64,000 bases of DNA from Cryptomeria japonica (lineage: Eukaryota; Streptophyta; Pinopsida; Cupressales; Cupressaceae), in NCBI RefSeq assembly GCF_030272615.1, contig NC_081406.1:187906391-187970390 (forward strand), read 5' to 3'. Positions 33,960-44,179 of the stretch are shown piece by piece; position 1 is the first letter of the stretch; the number at the start of each line of letters is the position of its first letter. The notes beneath the pieces are model-generated. The model was not told where the DNA came from, did no database searches, and was given only the letters and a program-made list of their open reading frames with translations. The translations under genes were made by a program, and so were the position numbers.

Positions 33960-35935
33960 TATATAATTCATATTTAATTTTACCTATCTTTCATCTCTTA
34001 TGTGCTCTGATTCGTCTGATCAAATGATATCTTAGCTCGGATTAAAGTCTGATCTAAGTCTGATCAGACTAACTTATTGAATGATGTTGAAATGATGTGA
34101 AACACGTCCTTTATATAGGCGTTGGATGTTAAGGGTTGCCTCTCTTTATATTAGGTCGACTTTGCTTTACTTAAAATGATTTAATTCCTTTGTTGGGCAC
34201 TAATACCATACTTGATGTGATAGCCGATTTCTCATTGATTCCTGCTTGATGGTGTTTAGTGATATGTAGGCAATTTAGCCTTCCTTTGTATTAGACTCTT
34301 GGCGGCATTCGCCATGTCTTTTGTAATTGTATGGCTTGGTCGGTTTTTTCTTATTTGTTTGCATCACCTAATCGGTATTTGTCAAGCCATTTGTATCTCC
34401 ACACCTAGACGGGATTTAAAGACTTTATTTGCATTTTAGTGTAGGCGATTTCAATTGTTTGATGATCACTTGCATTTGTGAAATTCATTAAGGCAATTCT
34501 CTATCTCTTCTTCATTCGCACCATAAGGCCTTAATCGGTATTTGCATCCTCATTTGTATGTAGTTATTTGACCGATTAGGTTTTAATTGTCTTAACTTGT
34601 CAAGATGAATCAGCATTTTTAGCTTGATTCGTACCTGATGCTTTGAACGATTTGCCTTATTGCAAGTAATCCAGTTGGATTTTCAAGGTTTGTTTGTATG
34701 ATCTGGTTGAATTGATCAACTTTTGATCATTTTGTTGTCAGCTTGCTAAGTAGTAGTTTCATGTCCGTTTGCATTGAAAAGTTTACTTGATCAAATTTTG
34801 ATTATCTCACCTTATCAAGACCAATCGGCTTTAATGCTTGATTTGTAGTAGTTGATCTGATTGATCAAACTTTAGTTGCCATTTTCTAATTAATCAAATC
34901 GGCCTCTAGCATGTCATTTGCACTTGACAACTTAGTTGGTCATCACCCTTTGGTTTGCACACGGAAGCCTGATCAGCATTTGCATTAACATGTTATCGAC
35001 ATTTCAAGTTTCATTCGTACTTAGGGCTTTGTATTGTATCACAACTTTGTCTTTGTGAAATTCATCAACCCAAATGGTCTTTTCCCTTTCATTTGTAGCA
35101 CATGACCTTGATCGGCATTTTCAATTCCATTGTATTAGCAAACTTGGGTGGCATTTTTGCCTCCATTTGTATTAGCAAACTTGGGTTGCATTTTTCCCTC
35201 TATTTGTATTTGACAAACTTGAGTGGCTGTTGCAAGATTATTCGTAGTCAAGCAATTAAGTGAAAAGACATTCTCATTCTTTTATGATTAAAAACCTCAT
35301 TTTCAAATCGGCGACTGGAGTTGCATTCGTACTTAAGTCATTTGAAAGATTGAGTTTACTTGCCTTCATTCGTCAAAACAAATTGGATTTTTGAACTTTG
35401 TTTGCACAAGACAAGAAATTGTCCAACATATCACTTATATCCTCTAGCACCAATTCTCTCATTGAGAATCGGTGATTTTGTCTTCATTTCTATTAGCTTA
35501 TCCCTTTGATCAAGCGATGATTGCCCTTCTTCACCAATACAGTTCGGCATTTTTGTGTTCATTTGCACAAAGTCATTTGGTGAAGAGTATTTTATACTTG
35601 TATGATCAAAAACCTTCATTGCTGAATCTGTCACTAGGGCTTCATTTGTTTTAGAGTATTTGATCAATCAAATTTTGCTTGCCTCTCCTTACCAAAACAA
35701 ATTGGTCTTTGAAGCCTTGTTTATACAAAACAAAATTTGACAAACATGTTACTTATATTTCCGAGTGCCAATTCTCTCATTGTCAAGTGGTGTTTTTGAT
35801 CTCATTTGTACTGTTTTCACCTTGCCAACTCCAAACTTGAATAATTGAAAACATAATTCTAAATTGGCGGTCCTTATATTCTTTGTCTCACATCCTTGCT
35901 CCATTCCTCATTCGTTTACAATCATACCTGCAAAG
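33960..35935 (+). repeat. Degenerate repeat array behind copy A
   Basis: Words such as ATCGGCATTT, CATTTGTA, CATTCGTA and CTTGATC recur irregularly every 60-110 bp. Near the end a larger duplication has a period of about 310 bp: CAAATTGG..TTTG..ACAAGACAA at 35386 recurs at 35697, with CCAATTCTCTCATTG following in both. No coding frame was supported. Confidence 0.7.
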
Positions 35936-36381
35936 AGACATAATTTAAATTCAGACATCATACACCTTAATAACAATTAGGTCTGATTATGGTCCAAACC
36001 CAGAAATATTAATCCACCAAAACCTTGGAAATTGCCTTCCACATTAAATTTTTTTAGAATCATTGATTGAATTCTCGGATTTTTTGCCTTTGAATCAAGG
36101 GTGAATGAGGTCTGATCACTACTCAGAAATCAGAATTTGAAAGTGGTAAGGGCTTTAGTGAGGGACCAACACACTTGACTGCTTGCTTGCAATGATTTTA
36201 TTCCTAAAATTTGCCCTTGAGAATGCTGAATGTTTTCCTTTTATGTTGATAGTAGTCTATCTTCTTCCCTTTGTATGAGAATCATTCATTTCTTCCTTGC
36301 TATGATCCTAAAAGAATTCCTTATGTTGTGGGGCTTGTGAAATGCTCCATCCTCTCCATCTTAAAGTTTTGGTGGGGCCCC
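35936..36381 (+). other. Intron stretch between LTR-like copies A and B
   Basis: AT-rich DNA without a supported gene. The start (CCTGCAAAGAGACATAATTTAAATTC) echoes the end of copy A (CCTGCAAAACAAAC...), so it may be a third partial duplicate of that segment. Confidence 0.45.
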
Positions 36382-37870
36382 TGTTGATGTGTCTTTTGTA
36401 CACGACAAAACACAGAATAAAATACCTAAAGGTACCTTATCCTCTCTTAAACAAAGTTTCCTGACTTCTGAAGATCTCGCCGAAGGATCAGTCGGAGTAA
36501 CTCCAAGGTTCTGATATGTAGGTTCTCTACGTGTGGATAAGCTCTTTGCGGTACGATGTGATTTTGCTGGAATCACAAGGGGACTTACTTTCAATGACCT
36601 GAACGTCTGATTTGCTTTGGATATTACTGGAACGTGGAATTTCACTAGCCCTTGATTTTGAAAAAAAGGAAAAAGGATAAGGGTTGGAACGGGATCTATT
36701 TCTAACACTACGAACGTAAGAGCAATGAATGACCTTTGATGAAATTCTAACTAAGTCTTGCTTTGACATCCCAAGATCATCTCCACAAGATTAGTGCGAT
36801 CTTTTGAGGAAAGCTTTATGATGTTTAGATCACCGCTACAAGCATGGACACCGTCAGGTTGATGCATATCAATGAAGATGCGATAATTGAAGTTAAGCTT
36901 AAGCTGAATGATTCCAGTTGACTATGCAAGGCAAGTTTGCAATCAACAAACCGCTAGTAGTATGGATATACGAATTTCACCATTGATCATACAAATTTCT
37001 TCCATTCACCTAATAACATGAAATCAAATTTGAGAAGTATAGAGACCATGCAAATTGTTGAATCGACCCATAGAATTCACCATTTCTTCAATGAAGTTTA
37101 CAAGTCTTTTGCAACAATATCTTGGCAACAATTTTTGCCCTCTCTTTCTACTCTACTCTAACTATTTCCTACTCTCTGACTATTCACTATTAACCTTTAC
37201 AAATGAGGAGCTAGGGCTTTATATAGAGAACCCTTTACAAACAGACGACTCTGATTGTCTTAGAATCAATGGCTAGGATTACAAGATAGAAACTCTAATT
37301 AGGGTTTGTTACAACAAACTTCCTTAGCCAATTAGAAAATTACATTCCTAGAGCGAGGACCAATAGGAAGCAGGGGTAGGTACACCTAAGTTTGTGCCGT
37401 CCCTGATGAGTCAGGTACATTGAATCTGGACATGTTGAGGTGGAGCAATCTGATTGCAGGAGCAATGATTGGGATTGCACCTTGTCTGACGTCTATGTCT
37501 TGGTTAATCCTCCTCTGTCCTTGATGTGATGAATGATGTACCTCTTTTACTCCCATGTGCTTGATGAGGCTTCCTCACTGTCAAGTGTTCTTTCTCTGGT
37601 AGCATGTCTCGCCTGGAAGTGTTGGTAAGGTCATTCTTCTCTGTCATCATGTAGTTCCTTTATGTGGTAGAATGAGGTCTTGAGGCTAGCTTGCAATTCC
37701 TCGAACATTTGAAGTCTTCCAACGCTTTAGAAGCACCTTGAGTCCACCTTTATGCATGTGGAATGTCCTTGATGATGATGGACTGGAACAAGTCCTCCTT
37801 GTCCTGATCTTCTTCCATCTGCAAAACAAACCAAAAGGTGATTAAGGACACATAATAAATTCATTCAACT
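36382..37870 (+). repeat. LTR-like family L1 copy B
   Basis: Starts TGTTGATGTG and aligns colinearly with copy A through CAAGGGGACTTA, GCTTTGACAT, ATTGAAGTTAAGC, TTTCACCATTGATCAT and TAGGGTTTGTTACAA. It ends near CTGCAAAACAAAC, as copy A does (CTGCAAAACAAAC at about 33928). The two copies are well diverged, so they are not a recent LTR pair. It is followed by the hairpin array. Confidence 0.75.
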
Positions 37871-37953
37871 TAGCATTTTCTACCTTAAAACATCAACAAG
37901 AAGACATCAAAATGAAGTTCGCTCAAGATCCTTCCTAGGGATAGGCCCTATAA

Positions 37954-39070
37954 AAATTTCGCTTTGGACCCTTTGGAAGGTTCAGGAACGAAATTTGCAT
38001 TTTAGCTCAAATTTCATCATCTCCTTGTCTTGAACTTCTCTTGACCTTTGAATCGCTTTCTAATGAAGACATCATTGATTTGACTCCCAAAAAGACCAAA
38101 AAGAGGATTTTGCTTTGGACCTAGGCCAAGGACAGGACCTATAGGGAATTTCGCTTTGGACCCTTTGGAAGGGTCTGGAGCAAAATTTTCCTTCTAGGAC
38201 AAAATCTATCATTTCTCTACTCCAAAATGCCTTCCAAGGCAAGCATACACTAGTCTTTTCTCCACCAAGGTTGAGGAATTCATACCTTGACCTTCATAAT
38301 GGGCAAACAAGGTGATTTTGGGAATTTCGCTCTAGACCCTTTGGAAGGGTCAGGAGCGAAATTCATTCTTTAGCTCAAAATCTTTACTTTTTTTGAACTC
38401 ATAACCCATTCAAATACATGCCTTGGCAATCTTTAAGTCCAATTCACCTTCATCAACACTTGGCTCGACACAAAAATGAAGGAAAAGAGAGATTTTGGGA
38501 ATTTCGCTCTAGACCCTTTGGAAGGGTCAGGAGCGAAATTCACAAATTAGGCTGATTTCACACTCCATTGCCTCAATTCACCTTCAAACTTGATCAAATT
38601 CACCTCTCCTTATCACCATCAAGTCTATTTGCCATCTACTTGGCTCCAAGATCTTCATTTTTGATGGCCAAGGCTAAAATTGAGGGTCAAGAAGAATTTT
38701 GCTCTGGACCCTTTGGAAGGGTCAGGAGTGAAATTCTCATTTTGAGCTAATCTTTCACTTGCTTCCTCCTTTTCATGCCTTGGACACACTTTGTTAGGGT
38801 TCCTTCCATCATGATCATGCAAATTTACTCTTTAGGTTGACATATAACTCAAGGTTCTTGAAAAATAGGGTTTTACATGAATTTCACTTTGGACCCTTTG
38901 GAAGGGTCAGGAGCGAAATTCCTCCTTGAGCTCAAGTCCTGGCTTCATTTACACAAGTGTTTTGCCCTCACAAATGCCCGAGAATGAGTTAGTTCTAAGT
39001 TTGGGTCAAGGTGGAGTGTCTTGTAGAGGAATTCGCTTTGGAGCCTTTGGAAGGGTCAAGAGCGAAATTC
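37954..39070. repeat. Array of seven 43-bp hairpins spaced 150-195 bp
   Basis: Seven near-identical palindromes lie at 37954-37996, 38146-38188, 38322-38364, 38499-38541, 38694-38736, 38879-38921 and 39029-39070. Each begins GAATTTCGCT, has a centre GACCCTTTGGAAGGGTC and ends AGCGAAATTC, so it can fold on itself. Start-to-start distances are 192, 176, 177, 195, 185 and 150 bp. The spacers are far more diverged, though words such as AATTCACCTT and ACTTGGCTC recur. A partial eighth arm (TTTTGCTTTGGACCTAGG) lies at about 38108. Confidence 0.95.
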
Positions 39071-39387
39071 CTATTCTAGGCTCAATTCACCTTGGATTTG
39101 ACTTGACTTTGCCTTAGACTTGATACTAGATCCATTTCCTTCCCTATCCTTGCAAATTTTGCCCAACTCAGACCTTCAAAGATGATATTCCCTTACCAAG
39201 ATTCAATCACCTGCTGACACGATAAGCAACAAGAGCAAAAACTAGGTCTAAGGGAGACTTTCAAAGAAACCCTAATTCTGGAGCATCGTGGACTCACCCT
39301 GGCTCAAGCAGAGCCGACCATCCTGGTGATCCCCCTGGCGACACTCAAAATGCAAAGGCTAACAGACAAAACCTTAAAAACCCTAGA

Positions 39388-39470
39388 AAGCAAACCCCAG
39401 AAAGCAAAAAAAGTGGGGGTCCCCAATTGCAATGGGGCGATGTGTGAATATGTCACAACAGGCCCAAATA
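39388..39470 (+). repeat. Direct repeat flanking the G-rich tract, left copy
   Basis: AGTGGGGGTCCCC, TTGCAATGGGGCGATGTGTG and GTCACAACA occur here and again at 40308-40356 with few changes. The position after the hairpin array suggests the end of the same element family. Confidence 0.85.
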
Positions 39471-39479
39471 TGCGTGGCA

Positions 39480-40130
39480 AGGAAGGATGAAGAGATGTGG
39501 TAAAGAGATGCCATCGGGGAGGGGGGAGAGGCGGGGGGGGGGTTGGGTTATAAGGTGGAAGGGGTGTGGGTAGAGTGAGGTGTAAGGTGTGGGAAATGAA
39601 AGGGGAAAATAAGGATAGGTGTTGCAGAATATGGAGACATAAAAGGGGGTTGGTGGTGGGTAGTGAAAGGATAGGTTAGGATGGGATGGGGTTTAGGGAA
39701 GAAAAGGGGGGTTTAGGATACAAGGAGTGGGTGTTGGGGAATATAAGATAGGATGATGTGGGAGGTATAAGGGGTAATGAAGGGAGTTAGGATAGAATAT
39801 GGGTAGGATGGTAGGAGAGTGTGGGTAATGGATGGGTAAGGGTTAAAATTGGGTGATATAGAAGGTAAGCTTAGCGGAATAAGGGAGGTATAGGTTATGA
39901 GGTGAGATGGATGTTAGGTGGTGATGATAGGGGAAAGGTAAGAAAGGATAATGTAGGAGGTAAAGAGGGTAGTAAAGGATGGGATGGGGGTATAAGGGGA
40001 TAGTGAAGGAGGTTTAGGATATGTTGGGAGAAAGGTAGGAGATGGAAGGAAGGGAGAAGGGAGATGGAAGGGATGAATGATGGAGAGATGGAAGGGAAGC
40101 GATTGGGCTTGGGCATCCACTAGTTATATT
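39480..40130 (+). repeat. C-poor, G-rich tract (about 650 bp)
   Basis: The plus strand has very few C residues and is dominated by GGG/GGGG runs, GGATAGG, GGTAGG and AAGG words, for about 650 bp. It lies between the two direct copies of the GTGGGGGTCCCC repeat. Strand-asymmetric G runs of this density can form G-quadruplexes or stabilise RNA-DNA hybrids. The minus-strand proline/serine frames here follow from composition and are not taken as genes. Confidence 0.85.
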
Positions 40131-40296
40131 GGGAGAGGCAGGTCGAAAGCTTTGGAGGGCAAAGGAAGTGTTGTACCTCACTTCATCCTAAAGAGAGGGA
40201 CTTGATCGGCTCTTGAACAACTACATGTCTTACAAATGATAGGCTAATAGCAAAGACTTGACAACTACCAACAGCTAAGGTAAGACAACTAACCTA

Positions 40297-40356
40297 GAAA
40301 GCGAAAAAGTGGGGGTCCCCATTTGCAATGGGGCGATGTGTGAAAACGTCACAACA
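40297..40356 (+). repeat. Direct repeat flanking the G-rich tract, right copy
   Basis: Matches 39400-39470 through GAAAGC.AAAAA, AGTGGGGGTCCCC and GCAATGGGGCGATGTGTG up to GTCACAACA. Confidence 0.85.
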
Positions 40357-40639
40357 CAACCCTAGGCAGCCTTCAAGCCATTACTGGCTATCTCATGCTG
40401 AACATCAGTTTGAGGGTGGTAGTTTGTGCTTATGTTAAATGTCAGTGCTGTTAGGCTAAACAATTACAACTAGAAATAATATGCAATATCTATCACAAAT
40501 GGTGCATGGAGTTATCTGAAATGGATAAGTTATGCTGGTTTAAAGAATTAACAATCTAATAAAGTCACTTTCTAACTCTTTCCCAGCATATGACAGATGA
40601 AGATTCACATTATCTCATCAAAATTCAAATGATTGTAGC

Positions 40640-42260
40640 AATTATGAACTACAAAATAATTGACTATGCTACTTAAATTGCAAGCCTAGGTGTCAGTCAG
40701 AGAGGAACGATATGCAAAGAAAGTGAACAAGAGAGATTTTTATCCTGGGAAACCCTCAAGATGGATGACAAATCAAATTTGTCTGTGACAACTATACTTC
40801 TATGATGACATTATTAAGATGTAGACAAAGTACGATGAGATGCTAGGTGTAGATACAATCTGCCCCTTGTTCCGCTTGGTTGAATTCACAGATTTCAAGC
40901 ATATGTCTTCTATAACAGATTGAAATTTATACTTTGAATGTATACAACATTAATTTCTACCTTCCTTGATCTAATTTGGCTTGTGTAAGGCCTTATAAGG
41001 ATGTTAGAGAGTCTTTCCCATGCTGTGAAAGGCCGCCAAGTCAAGGAAATGGATGGACACAGGCATCTGTTTTGTTTAAATTCCTGCAGGAACATTCTGC
41101 ATGAAATCACTTATTTTCAACATGCAGCAGTTAAGAAATTGCTACCTGAGGGGAACTGATAGCTTGACATTAATGCTATTTCTGGGTGATTTGGAAAATT
41201 GTGATTTCCAAAAATGAATCCTCAAAACAATTTCTGATTTTTATGATTCATTTCACATCATACCTCCCTTTTCAGAGAAGCTTTTAGTCTCACAAAAGCC
41301 TCACTTGAAATATAGAATAGTTTTACCCGCCTTTCTCTGGAATTTCTGTGTGCTAGTGATTGGAGCACGACTCGCTCATATCACACTGTTCATCCTCTAA
41401 GGCAATGCTCTATGTTAGAATGTAGTGGTGCTCTGACACATTTTGCAACCTGAAATGAGGATTAGAGTTTCCTTGGTGTGCTTGCCAAGATCATATTAAT
41501 AGTGGTTGCTTTTACAACTTATGCTGGCAGCTGAAACTCTCCATGCTAAAACTCCTTTTGATGGTCAAGACATGCTAGAATGGCTCTTGTGGGTTAGAAA
41601 TGGAATGCTATTCTGTTTTCTCCCTACTTGCACGGGCAACAAGTGGTACAGATTACGTCACAATGAAACATTGCCATGAAAATATTAGCATGCTCCTACT
41701 TTTTCACAAATTGCTGTTTCCTCCCTACTTGCTATGGACAAAAAGTGGTACAGTTTATGTTACAATGAAACATTGCCATGAAAATATAGCATGCTACTAC
41801 TTTTTTCGCAAAATGCCCATGCTACTACAAATCCAAATGATTAGTTACTTTTATTATACCAGGTTGATTTGTAATTTCATCAATTCAAATGATTGAAGAA
41901 ATTAAGAACCACAAAATAATGGACTGTGTTAATTAATAAACAAGATTAAATGACAATCAGAGAGGAAGGTTATTCAAAGAAAGTGAACACGGAAATTTTT
42001 ACCCTGGAAAGCTCCCAAGATGGAGAAAAGACGAGGTTTGACGGTGGCAACTGTACTTCTGTTATGATTTAGACAAGTACAATGAGATTCTAAGAGTGTG
42101 GACACAGTCTTCCCTATATTCCCCTTGGTTGCATTCAGAATATTCAAGCCTATAGTTTCTATTACAGATTGTTTTCTGCTTTCAAATATCTATAACACTT
42201 AATTCTATTCACCTTAAACTAATTTACCTTGAGTAAGCTGTTATAAATATGTTGAAGAGT
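40640..42260 (+). repeat. Local duplications in the giant intron
   Basis: The block 40640-41000 is repeated in diverged form at 41880-42250 (landmarks CACAAAATAAT, CAGTCAGAGAGGAA/CAATCAGAGAGGAA, AAAGAAAGTGAACA, TTTTTA.CCTGG, CCCTTG/CCCCTTGGTTG, TTACCTTGAGTAAG). Between them, 41626-41810 holds a two-copy tandem repeat of about 97 bp (CTCCCTACTTGC, AAGTGGTACAG, ACAATGAAACATTGCCATGA). No gene was seen. Confidence 0.85.
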
Positions 42261-43033
42261 TGAGAAAATGAAGAGGAAAAGTCATTCTGTTTGTTGAAAC
42301 TCCGGCATTAATAGTTCAGGCTAACCGGTATAGGTTATTTCAGAGCCACCACCCCTTGTGAGGAACAGGTGGTTTCACACTGTCACAACTTCCTAGTTAT
42401 TCTAGGAGCTTTGATGTCTGAAAATGATTTGTACCACAATTTTGGATTTCTATCATCCATTTCAGATCAAAGACAAAAAGGACTCATTTTGAAAGAGAGG
42501 GGACAAAAATTGGGTTTGTATGGAAACAGAGAGATAACCAGCTAAAGGGAAGCCACTTGGGTAATCCAATTGCCTAGGGGACTTGTCAACCACTGAGAAA
42601 TTACCATATTGGTAGATCTGTAGGTGATGTGTTTTGAGTCTTTACCACATTTGACTACTGTTGAACCTGTTGTCTAAAGTTGGACATGGGTACTATGGTT
42701 CCCTGCAAAGTATTTGGAATCTTAGGATTCATGTGTTATATATAGTTTTGTATTTAACAATTGCAAATTAATTGAACTTCACTTACATAAGTTATGTGCT
42801 ACCTTGCCGTGACAGAAATTAACTGGGACTATAGTCAATTTTCTGGTTGAAATTTTTTTACTGTTAACATTTGCAATCGATACTTTTGTGATTTGGTCAT
42901 TGCTTACAATAGGAATAATCTATTTGAACCTTACCCCTTGCCATATCTTGCTGGCTAGATTTGTTAATTGCTTTTGATGTAGTATCAATTTTTCTTCACT
43001 AACATTTAAAATTTGATTGACATTTTTTTGTAG
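42261..43033 (+). other. HEN2: 3' end of the giant HEN2 intron
   Basis: AT-rich intron DNA ending in a T-rich tract and TTTTTTTGTAG, the acceptor of the next HEN2 exon at 43034. No element was recognised. Confidence 0.6.
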
Positions 43034-43126
43034 GGTGCTTCATTTGCAGAAGTTACCAGTAGGACAGATGTGTTTGAGGGCAGTATTATACGCACAACCA
43101 GGAGGTTGGAGGAGTTCCTGAATCAG
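43034..43126 (+). CDS. HEN2: HEN2 exon: DSHCT domain
   Basis: This 31-codon, phase-0 exon encodes GASFAEVTSRTDVFEGSIIR and TTRRLEEFLNQ. DVFEGSIIR.TRRLEE is one of the most conserved motifs of the SKI2/MTR4 C-terminal domain. The acceptor TTTTTTTGTAG lies 32.4 kb from the previous donor, and the joined product reads YHWSK-GASFAE as expected. The donor GTAAAT at 43127 opens a 20,287-bp intron. Its perfect conservation between two very large introns argues that both are spliced. Confidence 0.95.
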
Positions 43127-43936
43127 GTAAATGATATATTTTTGTTATGCATTCCTTTTTTTAATGTTGTGTCAGGTAAATATGTTCGTTTTTATATATT
43201 GTAGATGGTATCTGTGACAAGGAGTGAGGTTGACAACTCAGTCTAGTTGAACTGGACATGTTTTTACATAAAATTTTATGTCACAAGAAGTGTTTTTTTG
43301 CCTTTTTATGGTGCTTTATTTTGCCAACAATTTTAGCAATTAGTAATTTGTTATAGTTTTAATCAAGATAGATAACTCATTTCTACATTCTTATTATCCT
43401 TTTTAGCATGCTAATCTTAGTGAATTGATCGTCATCATGGTTAATCTTAGAGAACTTGGTTGGTAGACTATATATAAGATAATGTCATCACGAATGATTC
43501 AAACATGACTGACTATTTGTCTCTCTCATTTTAATTTTCTCCAATTTGTCTGACTTCCAAATAATGGAGAGTAGTACATGGGATCCACATTCTGGATAGA
43601 AAATACATCATATCATTACTATACTTATTCAGGGAAACTTGAAAAAAGCCTTAAGACAATAGGGTGTTTCATATTATCAAATGAGTAAACTTTCTTGACT
43701 AATGGTAAGGCAAGATTGCATTGAAGCATGAAACGAGCATTTCATATAATTATTCTGTAGTTTAAACACAACTTATTTAGTATATCATATTACTAATGTG
43801 TTTGTACAAGAAAAATCAAATTGAGCCTTCAGACTGTTAAGGAATTTAGATCAGAGATAGAGAATACAATAGTCTGGTAATATGAAGTGAGGATAGACTT
43901 TAATAAGATCACTGCAATGAATATGTTTTACCTCCG

Positions 43937-43940
<4 letters not shown>
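43127..43940 (+). other. HEN2: Second giant intron, first segment
   Basis: AT-rich DNA. A segment at 43672-43740 (ATCAAATGAGTA..GACTAATGGTAAG..AAGATTGCA) resembles 61808-61860. No gene was supported. Confidence 0.55.

Positions 43941-43981
<41 letters not shown>
43941..43981. repeat. TA microsatellite
   Basis: About 20 uninterrupted TA units. Confidence 0.97.
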
Positions 43982-43982
<1 letters not shown>

Positions 43983-44101
43983 CTAACTCTACCTATTAAT
44001 CTTCTATGACAATATTGACAGCTTGCTGGTTCGTGAAACTGCCACGGTTATTGGTTTTAGTTCTCACAGCAAGTGTCGATGCCTATAAATAAAAGGATGA
44101 A

Positions 44102-44179
44102 GAGTCATGTCCATGTAGGGGCATGACTTCTATGTGGCTTATGCCACGTAGAGTCATGACCCTATGGGGACATGACCCT
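44102..44179. repeat. Long imperfect hairpin, copia-LTR-like
   Basis: Arms of about 36 bases (GTCATGTCC...TATGTGGC and GCCACGTAG...GACATGAC) surround a TTAT loop. The layout, including the following TTATATATTACTTGC, resembles the hairpin and its flank in the copia LTR on its sense strand, so this may be a remnant of a related LTR. Confidence 0.7.

Noticed and set aside
32706-37870. Copies A and B as the two LTRs of one element
   Set aside because: They are too diverged for a pair in the same insertion context, the sequences beyond them differ, and neither a primer site next to A nor a shared target duplication was found. Not excluded for a very old element.
37954-39070. CRISPR-like repeat-spacer array
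   Set aside because: The repeats are 43-bp palindromes with long related spacers in plant DNA, with no cas genes; a repeat of this type is not a CRISPR array.
39895-40120. Proline/serine-rich minus-strand frames
   Set aside because: They arise from the C-rich complement of the G-rich tract; no start context or homology.
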